Shown here: positions 54,801-61,524 of the stretch, in pieces | How the letters are laid out: each line of letters opens with the position of its first letter | How positions within the stretch are numbered: position 1 is the stretch's first letter | Origin: Rhodanobacter sp. | GTDB taxonomy: Bacteria; Pseudomonadota; Gammaproteobacteria; Xanthomonadales; Rhodanobacteraceae | DNA: 64,000 nt | Direction of reading: 5' to 3' | Assembly: GCA_040371205.1 (NCBI GenBank) | Contig: AP031382.1 | Location: 620,001-684,000, forward strand | The notes under the pieces: model-generated | Told to the model about the DNA's origin: nothing | What the model saw: only the letters and a program-made list of their open reading frames with translations | Database searches by the model: none | Translations under genes and position numbers: made by a program

Positions 54801-56735
54801 ATGGGAATAGCCGGCACCGAAATCGAGACCGCGTATCGGAAGCTCAAGAGCTACGTCTATTATGACAAGACCGATCTCAGGCTTCGCGAGCGATTGGCCA
54901 AGTTCGAGTGTTCTCCACAGTTTCTGGACAAACTGAAGGCGGTGCGTGAGGTTGCGGATTCGGACACACCGTCGAAGGACAGCCGGTTCAAGAAGTGGCT
55001 CACTGCCATCGGATTTCGCGTCGTCCCAAAGAAGTTGAAGCCCTTGCGCGCCGAGGATGCAGCGATTGCCGGAGATGGCGGAAAGTTCATCACCAATGTC
55101 ACGTCGGTCCCCGCGATTGAAGTCGAGACCGTTAACTACTTCTTTGACGGTCCCATCGAATTGCACCTACTAGCCGTTCTTTGGCTCATGCGGGAGGGGC
55201 GCTATCTGGATGAGGAGCTCCTTCCTGAGTGCTGTGGATCCAGACTGTCTCCCAGGCTGCGTGACGAGGACGACGACTCGCTTCAGCTCTTTACGAAGTA
55301 CCACGAGCAGTACTCGCGATGGCGCGACTCCGGCATCAAGAAGGCCAAGCAACTGTTGGTCGACGAGGGGAAAAGCGTAGCGATCCTTGGACTCGACCTG
55401 CAGGAATACTACTACCGCGTGGACATCGACTTTGACGAGGTCGGCGCTGCGCTCGAAGCAGCGATGGATGCTGACATGCCGAGTGGCGAAAAATCGCTTC
55501 TCGCCTGCATCGATGCCATCTGCAAGACGTATCGCAAGCGCATCGCTCCGTTGCTTTCCAAGACCCATTCCGACATTAAGGAGTCGGTGCTCGGGCTACC
55601 TATTGGCTTGTGCTCGTCAGTGGTCTTGGCGAACTGGTACCTGCAAGACTTTGATACTGCCGTGCTGAAGTCCGTCAGGCCTGCGTACTACGGTCGCTAT
55701 GTCGACGACATCCTTCTGGTCGTGCCCACGGCCCTCGATCCAACGGTGGACGAGGAAAGCCCTGTTGCTGCGTTCTTGCACGAATTGCTGGTCAAAACGA
55801 AGATCCTGAAGAAACCCGTTCAAGGCGTTTACCACCTACAGGCACGTCCCAATCTTCGCTTGCAGCGGTCGAAATGCATCCTGCAGTACTTCGACTCTCG
55901 CCACTCGATCGCCGGCTTGGAGAAGTTCAAGAAGAAGCTGGAGCAGAACGGGAGCGACTTCAGGTTGCTGCCTGTGGATGAAGCTGATAACTCGATGGAG
56001 GACGTAGCCTATGATCTGCTCTACGAGGGATCAGTGAACAAATTCCGAAGCGTAAAGGGCTTGGCGGAGAACCGCTATGAACTGGCTAAGCACTTAGCGC
56101 GACAGACCATCCTCCATCTCCTGACCGACGATCCTCCTGATCATAAAGTGAGCAAGGGGCTACAGAACTTCTTCAAAGGACGCAGCGCGATCGAGTACTT
56201 CGATCTATGGGAGCGTGTGACGACGTTACTGGGCATTGCTGGCGACAAGACGACATTGAAGGCATTCGTGAAGCAGCTGAAGTCGGAAATCGTCCGCGTA
56301 CGTGCCATGGATGGCGTCCTGACAAAGTATCTCGTGGTGGGCCTAGAGCGGCATCTCGATTTGGCGCTTTCGATGTCGAATGCCGTGTGCGAGCAGAACA
56401 TTGGAGTGTCGGACCTCATCGAAGATGCCCCATCGGGGCAGTTTCGGTATGCGAATCTTCTACGTCACCACTACGTCCGTGCTCCGTTGCTGAATTTCAC
56501 GAATTACACCGGGCCGCTCAGCGAGAGACGTCTTATTGCCCAGGTGAAGCGAGACGCCCGCAAGCTCGCTTACACGCCACGATTTCTGAACCTCGATGAA
56601 TGCATGCTGCTCGCCTACGGTGGCAATGTCAGGATCGGAAAGAAGTCGCCCTACGAATACGCGACCGAGGTGTTCATAGCGGCGAATCGACGGCCGCCCA
56701 GCGATGTAAGGTGGATCGAGCAGGAGGTCGAATGA
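54801..56735 (+). CDS. reverse transcriptase of the Unknown-Group/Abi (defence-associated) type
   Basis: 644 aa from ATG 54801 (AAGGTG 7 nt upstream). RT palm motifs: ILGLDLQEYYYRVDID (catalytic D199), LPIGLCSSVVLANWYL (about 267-281) and YYGRYVDDILLVVP (YVDD, 300-303). There is no maturase or endonuclease domain of group II introns and no retron msr/msd pattern nearby; about 320 residues of helical C-terminal sequence follow, as in Abi/UG RTs. Its stop overlaps the next gene, a nitrilase-fold protein. Known DRT1 (UG1) systems fuse RT and nitrilase, which makes an antiphage role likely here. Confidence 0.85.
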   Translation: MGIAGTEIETAYRKLKSYVYYDKTDLRLRERLAKFECSPQFLDKLKAVREVADSDTPSKDSRFKKWLTAIGFRVVPKKLKPLRAEDAAIAGDGGKFITNVTSVPAIEVETVNYFFDGPIELHLLAVLWLMREGRYLDEELLPECCGSRLSPRLRDEDDDSLQLFTKYHEQYSRWRDSGIKKAKQLLVDEGKSVAILGLDLQEYYYRVDIDFDEVGAALEAAMDADMPSGEKSLLACIDAICKTYRKRIAPLLSKTHSDIKESVLGLPIGLCSSVVLANWYLQDFDTAVLKSVRPAYYGRYVDDILLVVPTALDPTVDEESPVAAFLHELLVKTKILKKPVQGVYHLQARPNLRLQRSKCILQYFDSRHSIAGLEKFKKKLEQNGSDFRLLPVDEADNSMEDVAYDLLYEGSVNKFRSVKGLAENRYELAKHLARQTILHLLTDDPPDHKVSKGLQNFFKGRSAIEYFDLWERVTTLLGIAGDKTTLKAFVKQLKSEIVRVRAMDGVLTKYLVVGLERHLDLALSMSNAVCEQNIGVSDLIEDAPSGQFRYANLLRHHYVRAPLLNFTNYTGPLSERRLIAQVKRDARKLAYTPRFLNLDECMLLAYGGNVRIGKKSPYEYATEVFIAANRRPPSDVRWIEQEVE

Positions 56736-57667
56736 TGTCCGCTGTCCCTTACGACGAAGTCACGGTCGGTGTAGGCGCTACAGATCTTCACGACTCTATC
56801 CAGATTGCGCTGGCCAATATGCCAGTGGACGAGAAGGACATTGAAGCGAGCTATTTGGGGACGCCTCGGCTTGGCCGCGCTCGACTGAAGCCCTTCACCA
56901 CGCTGCTGAACGAAATCTCCAAGCACAGCGGGGACAACAAGCGGCCCGTGGATCTGGTCGTCTTCCCCGAAGTCAGCGTCCCTCATGCCTGGGAGAGCAT
57001 GCTCGCAGCCTGGGTGCGGCGCCATCGAATCGGTGTCGTTTGTGGTTTGGAGCACCGCATCGACTTCAAGGGCAGAGCCCATAACGAAGTGTTGGCCTTG
57101 CTTCCATACAAGACTGCTAGTGGGCATTGGGCGTGCCTGCCCGTGCGGCGTCTGAAGCGCTTCTGCTCGCCTGAGGAAAGGTTCGTCCTCGAGAATGAAG
57201 GGCTGCGCCTACCCAAGGACAAGCGCAACTCCTACCACCTCTTCCGATGGCGAGGCGCGAGCTTCGCGATCTACAACTGTTTCGAGCTTGCTTCGATAGA
57301 GGATCGATCCCTGTTCAAGGCGCGCGTGGACTTTATCGTTGCAACGGAGTTCAATCGCGACATCAACTACTTCTCCAACATCGTCGAGTCTGCAGCGCGC
57401 GATCTCCACTGCTACGTGATCCAGGTAAATGACTCTCGGTTTGGCGATTCCCGAGTCGTCAGCCCCTCCAGAACCGAAGTCATGAATCCTCTGCGCATCA
57501 AGGGCGGAGACAACTTGACGTTCTTGACGATGCGCCTGGACCTGAACGCGCTTCGGACACATCAGCGCAAGGGGTACGGATTGCAGAAGGAATCGCGCGA
57601 GTTCAAGCCTACGCCGCCAGACTTCCCGAAGTCCGAGTTGGATAAGCGCATAGCGCTCGGTAAGTAG
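56735..57667 (+). CDS. nitrilase-superfamily (carbon-nitrogen hydrolase) partner of the reverse transcriptase
   Basis: 310 aa; ATG 56735 overlaps the RT stop (TGATG) with AGGAGG 7 nt before it (ATG 56732 is a less well spaced alternative). Triad of the nitrilase fold: E79 (LVVFPEVSVP), K141 (RRLKRF) and C182 (AIYNCFELAS), so it should be catalytically competent. Later motifs (FIVATEFNRDINYFSNIVES, RDLHCYVIQVNDSRFG) keep the fold. Coupled translation indicates a stoichiometric partner of the RT; the substrate is unknown. Confidence 0.82.
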   Translation: MSAVPYDEVTVGVGATDLHDSIQIALANMPVDEKDIEASYLGTPRLGRARLKPFTTLLNEISKHSGDNKRPVDLVVFPEVSVPHAWESMLAAWVRRHRIGVVCGLEHRIDFKGRAHNEVLALLPYKTASGHWACLPVRRLKRFCSPEERFVLENEGLRLPKDKRNSYHLFRWRGASFAIYNCFELASIEDRSLFKARVDFIVATEFNRDINYFSNIVESAARDLHCYVIQVNDSRFGDSRVVSPSRTEVMNPLRIKGGDNLTFLTMRLDLNALRTHQRKGYGLQKESREFKPTPPDFPKSELDKRIALGK

Positions 57668-57873
57668 GTGGTCTTGTGCTGATCTTCGATAAGTGAGTCG
57701 GCAGAGAAATGTAGGGCAGGACCGAGAAGCTGCGCGGCTCATCCACTATAAAATTGGAAAATCTCAGAGACTCCTGTGTCCGTATGATGGCGTACTTATA
57801 AAAAGACGATCGACCACTTGCTGCGCTAGCGGTTGGTTTTTAGTTCCAGCGTTATGAGCGAGGAGGTGCAAGC

Positions 57874-58953
57874 GTGCTGACGCCCAGGGAAGTGGAAGAA
57901 AATGGCAGAGTCGTTTTTGGCATTGCACGTAAAATGCGCAGTTGGGCAGCTCGCTCGACTTTAAGAAGGCTTTTGCTATTGTTTATTACTGGAGTGATTA
58001 TTCTAGCGGCGCAAGTGCTTTGTCTGAACCATTTACTACGACAATCAAACGAAGCCTCGCAGTCCTACGTAAAAGCGGTACGTTTGCTTAGCGAAAAGAA
58101 CGCTGATCAAGCCGCATTAGATTCAATCTCAGCTTGTATCGAGTCACGAAGCGAAGTTGCAACATTACATAAGTGGTATTGCACTAAAGCAGATAGTTCG
58201 TTCAGAACAAGCACTAGAGGACTTACGGATCCGGGTGCGCAAGAGATTTTTCAGGGCCACGCATATCTTGCAATGAGAGACTTCATGCGCAATAAAATAC
58301 GCGGCCTGGCGTTAGATAGGCTCGTTCTGCCTTACGACTCATCACAAGGTAAGCAACTTACCTTTGTTGTGAGTAATGCGGGCATATGGATTTCGGCTAT
58401 AGGTACGTCCCTGCTGATGTTACTTATATTTTTGTACTTGGATGGATTTACAAAAGGTCAAAAGCAAAGTCGGAGAGTCATGACGCCGCGAGATTTTCAG
58501 AGCAACTTTGAAAGCAAAATACGCGTGCAGTTGGACTGGTCAAAATTTATCTCTTCCGACTGGCCAATTGAGCTTCGCTATTTTTCGATACCTGAGGATT
58601 CTAGTCTTGTCTACACCCCTTGGTATGCAAAACCCAACGGTTCGGCCTGTGCATATGATTCCCCCGATGCAACCCCTCAATCAGTAGCCTCGGTTGCTTC
58701 AAATAACGCGCTTCGCGCGCACCATAGAGTTTGCATCCACCCGCCTTTCGAATCAATCGTTATGGTTCCAGCGTATGGGCTAAGCGGGGAGTCCATTCTC
58801 TTGCTTGACGGAAGTCATCGGGCCGTTTCTTCTCGAGTGACATCAACTCAGCTTGGTTTAGTGGCCTTCGTAATAAAAGGGCCAATTGATAAGGATGTGC
58901 TCCCGGATCTCGTCCATTGGACTGTTTGCGCGCGCAGGGATCTGACTGGATAG
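57874..58953 (+). CDS. two-TM membrane protein of unknown function, island cargo
   Basis: 359 aa from GTG 57874 (AGGAGG 7 nt upstream). TM1 about 33-51, a periplasmic or external loop of about 115 residues, TM2 about 169-189 (WISAIGTSLLMLLIFLYLDG), then a soluble C-terminal domain of 170 residues (WPIELRYFSIPEDSSLVYTP, IVMVPAYGLSGESILLLD). No family recognised. It is markedly more AT-rich than its neighbours and 206 bases downstream of the nitrilase gene, with its own likely promoter, so it may be an effector, a separate system or a passenger. Confidence 0.7.
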   Translation: MLTPREVEENGRVVFGIARKMRSWAARSTLRRLLLLFITGVIILAAQVLCLNHLLRQSNEASQSYVKAVRLLSEKNADQAALDSISACIESRSEVATLHKWYCTKADSSFRTSTRGLTDPGAQEIFQGHAYLAMRDFMRNKIRGLALDRLVLPYDSSQGKQLTFVVSNAGIWISAIGTSLLMLLIFLYLDGFTKGQKQSRRVMTPRDFQSNFESKIRVQLDWSKFISSDWPIELRYFSIPEDSSLVYTPWYAKPNGSACAYDSPDATPQSVASVASNNALRAHHRVCIHPPFESIVMVPAYGLSGESILLLDGSHRAVSSRVTSTQLGLVAFVIKGPIDKDVLPDLVHWTVCARRDLTG

Positions 58954-59320
58954 TCGAAACTTGATTGACCAAGGTCGGCGTCGTCCAAGCTGACGCGCAG
59001 CGAAGATTCGCTGTCACTGGAGGTTGTCAATCGAAGGCGAGAACGATGGTCAGTCCGACGCGAGCGCTGACAAGCCACTGGAAATCCTGCTGACCGCATA
59101 CGAGCCCAAGCCTGGGCGGCCGTTCCACGAGCGGCAATCTTGGTCAAGTCGCGGAAGCGGTGAGAAAGGATGCCAAGGCACGCTGGAACTGGTGCTTTCT
59201 CTACTGTTCGAGTGGAAGTGGTTCAACATATGGCATCTTAGGATGCCAGTTTCCGCTGTATTCCAGAGTCCTTCACCGAATTTTAGACGATCTCAACTCG
59301 GCGAAAGGTGTATACAACCC
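58954..59320. other. degenerate sequence at the right end of the island
   Basis: No complete gene. A 100-codon open frame at 59024-59326 lacks family features. Possibly decayed island genes. Confidence 0.4.
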
Positions 59321-59410
59321 TTCTAGCGAACACCTTTTCTTGAAGGGTGAGAAAGTTGGATGGAAGGCCCCGTTTTGGCGGGGCCTTCTCTTTTTTCGGG
59401 CGGTTCTGAC
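59321..59410 (+). repeat. right att-like repeat
   Basis: TTCTAG, AACACCT, hairpin with GGCCCCG/CGGGGCC, T-run and GGTTCTGAC in the same order and spacing as 52486-52574. It carries its own functional-looking terminator (10-bp stem, 59363-59372 with 59379-59388). Confidence 0.65.
59363..59396 (+). terminator. intrinsic terminator in the right att repeat
   Basis: 10-bp perfect stem, TTTTGG loop, then TCTTTTTT. It would stop transcription leaving the island. Confidence 0.88.
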
Positions 59411-59474
59411 CGCCTTTGAATACCGGCGCGGTGCGGGATCAATTGCCGCTCAAGGAAATTTGCTCCCGGTCGCT

Positions 59475-61076
59475 TCAGTTCTCGGGTAGACCGAGTTGGA
59501 CAAGTACCTGCACATACCGATCGAAGGCTGCGAGAAAGACCGGGCTTCCGTTCTTTTTCGGCAACGGGACATTGTGTGTGGTGGAGCCGGGCCGCAGTCC
59601 GAGACCTTCGGCAAAGGCCGCTTTGGCCTCTTCGCTACGGCCGAGTTGATGATGAGCGACTGCCAGGGCGAAGTGGGTGCGCCCGGTGCCAGGCGTTACC
59701 GCAAGCGAACGCTCCAGCCACGGCAGCGCTTCTTCGTAGCGTTCCGTCAACATGTAGATCATTCCTGCGCCAAGCAGCCAGGTCCAGCGTGCGAAAGATG
59801 GCGTGTCGAAGGTGTCGGCGCGTTTGAAGCTCGCCAGTGCTTCCTCGAAACGGCCTTGCCGGGTTTGCGCGATGCCGAGGTGGAACAATGCGATGCCGTT
59901 CCAGGGATCGAAGCTGAGCATCCTGCCGCAGGCGATCAGGGTTTCAGGCAATTGGCCGGCCATGGTCAGTAGCCGGCAGTAGGCTTCGAGCACCGGGATG
60001 TAATACGGCTTCGCCTGCATGGCACGCTCCAGCAGGGCGCGTGCGCGGTTTTCGACGGTATCGGTATCGGCATGGTCATACCAAGCCGTTTGGGTGCCGC
60101 GGAGCATGTGCCCGGCCAGGGCCGCCATCAGGTCGACGTCGTCGGGACGATCCGCGAGCGCCTTTTCCAGCATTTGCTGGGCAACGCTGAAACGCTCGCG
60201 TGTGGTCTGGTTGATGATGGCGGTGGCCTGCTCGATCACGACCCTCGCGTGGCTGGCCGGCAATTCGTCCTCGCCGCCGCCCTGCATCCACGCGCCGGAG
60301 TTTTGCAGTGCGTTGATGCGAAGCGCGAGCGGATGGCCGAGTCCCGCGGCAAGGCGGGATTGCTGCAGGCCTGGATCGCCCTCTTCGGACGGCACCGTGG
60401 CCGAGCCGCTCCAGCGCACCTCGCCGGTGGCCGTCGCCGTCATGCGCGCCCGCGCCTCCCACTTGCCGCCGCTCCTGTGCAATTCGCCACTGACCACGAA
60501 GTCGGCGGCTACTCCAACGTCCAGCGATGGCACAGGTGCGCCGGGTGGCGGCGCGATGACGCGGATACGCTCGATCTTCGCGAGTCCGTCGGCGAGGCGC
60601 TCGCCGACGTGAGCCGCCATTCCGGCCCATAGCGCGGCGTCGACAGGCACCGTCAGCGGTCTCACGGCGATCGTGGGCGGGGCGGCAAGGTTGGCGCCGG
60701 GCTCGCGTCCCGCCGCTTCCGGCCCAGGCCTGTTCGTCACCTCGGCATCGAGCACGTAGCCCCGCCCGGGCACCAGGCGGAGCAATGCGTGGTTTTCGTC
60801 GCCGAGCGCCGCGCGGATCTCGCGGATGCACTGGAACAGGCCGTTTTCGCTGATCCGGACGTTCGGCCAGATCGCCTCGATCAGCTCCTGCTTGCCGAGC
60901 ACGCGCCCGGCACGGGAGGCGAACAGCCACAGCATGTCGAAGGACTTCGACCGCAACTTGATCGCCTCGCCGTCCGGGCCGCGCAGTTCGGCGCGATCCC
61001 GGTCGAGTTCATAGCCTGCCAGACACAGCACACTTGTCCTGTTTTTTTGCCCCTGGTCTGGCGAGGATATCAGCAA
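59475..61076 (-). CDS. winged-helix (OmpR-type) transcriptional regulator with TPR domain
   Basis: 533 aa from TTG 61076 (a downstream start is possible). N-terminal Trans_reg_C domain about 17-105 (LRSKSFDMLWLFASRAGRVL, LIEAIWPNVRISENGLFQCI, RGYVLDAEV). No membrane helix follows, unlike CadC; residues about 130-260 resemble the adenylate-cyclase-linked TolB-like linker, and about 330-520 are TPR repeats (ALFHLGIAQTRQGRFEEALA, LAVAHHQLGRSEEAKAAFAE). HilA/CadC-like one-component regulator, divergent from the adhesin gene. Confidence 0.85.
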   Translation of the reverse strand: MLISSPDQGQKNRTSVLCLAGYELDRDRAELRGPDGEAIKLRSKSFDMLWLFASRAGRVLGKQELIEAIWPNVRISENGLFQCIREIRAALGDENHALLRLVPGRGYVLDAEVTNRPGPEAAGREPGANLAAPPTIAVRPLTVPVDAALWAGMAAHVGERLADGLAKIERIRVIAPPPGAPVPSLDVGVAADFVVSGELHRSGGKWEARARMTATATGEVRWSGSATVPSEEGDPGLQQSRLAAGLGHPLALRINALQNSGAWMQGGGEDELPASHARVVIEQATAIINQTTRERFSVAQQMLEKALADRPDDVDLMAALAGHMLRGTQTAWYDHADTDTVENRARALLERAMQAKPYYIPVLEAYCRLLTMAGQLPETLIACGRMLSFDPWNGIALFHLGIAQTRQGRFEEALASFKRADTFDTPSFARWTWLLGAGMIYMLTERYEEALPWLERSLAVTPGTGRTHFALAVAHHQLGRSEEAKAAFAEGLGLRPGSTTHNVPLPKKNGSPVFLAAFDRYVQVLVQLGLPEN

Positions 61077-61120
61077 AATTTTCCTGCCCCGCCGCCGGCG
61101 CGACGGGTTTCACGCCGCTG

Positions 61121-61149
61121 AATTTCAGCAAATTTCAGTGAAATTTCAG
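61121..61149. promoter_or_regulatory. three phased direct repeats AATTTCAG
   Basis: AATTTCAG at 61121, 61131 and 61142, 10 and 11 bases apart, so all on one face of the helix. They lie 45-73 bases upstream of the regulator start. OmpR-type winged helices bind such direct repeats, so this is a candidate operator. The rest of the 448-base gap 61077-61524 shows no gene. Confidence 0.5.
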
Positions 61150-61524
61150 AGTCGGCAACGCGATTCCGTGAAACGATACGCAGCAGGCCGGATGCCGCTC
61201 GTACAGGGGCGAGCGAAGGGCCAAATGCGGCCATGCGTGCCGCCATCCAAAAACTGCGGGTGGGAGCCTCCACGTTCATCGTGTCCGAGGCAGGGGGAAG
61301 TGTTGCTTGAAATCTTCTGCCGCGAACTGTTGCGGGCCGGCCGGCGCGTTTCACCGGGCCCATGCCGCCTTCCGTAGAAGGCCCAACAGCCTGCCGCCTC
61401 GCTTCGGTGCGGTCCGTGCCTTCGCGCGAGCCGCGTCTTCCCCTGCGTTTCCATCGCCATGGCCGCAAGCGCCCATGGCCGATTGTTCTGCGTCTTCCCG
61501 CACCTTTCCGCTTCGAGGCACCCC

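Larger units (their letters stand above)
52486..59410. mobile_element. genomic island at the ssb 3' end (attL to attR)
   Basis: Bounded by imperfect direct repeats (52486-52574 and 59321-59410), each starting TTCTAG (end of ssb) and running through a terminator hairpin to GTTCTGAC. Order inside: integrase N-terminus (cut), IS3 copy 2, hsdS 3' remnant, reverse transcriptase, nitrilase-like gene, two-TM protein, degenerate sequence. The cargo is less GC-rich than the chromosome. About 6.9 kb; it can no longer excise on its own because the integrase is truncated. Confidence 0.7.

Noticed and set aside
54801-56735. retron or group II intron RT
   Set aside because: No msr/msd inverted repeats or intron ribozyme structure noticed nearby, no maturase/HNH domain, and the overlapping nitrilase gene points to UG/Abi RTs.
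59024-59326. 100-codon plus-strand gene at the island's right end
   Set aside because: No ribosome-binding site, no domain, and it runs into the att repeat; treated as decayed sequence.
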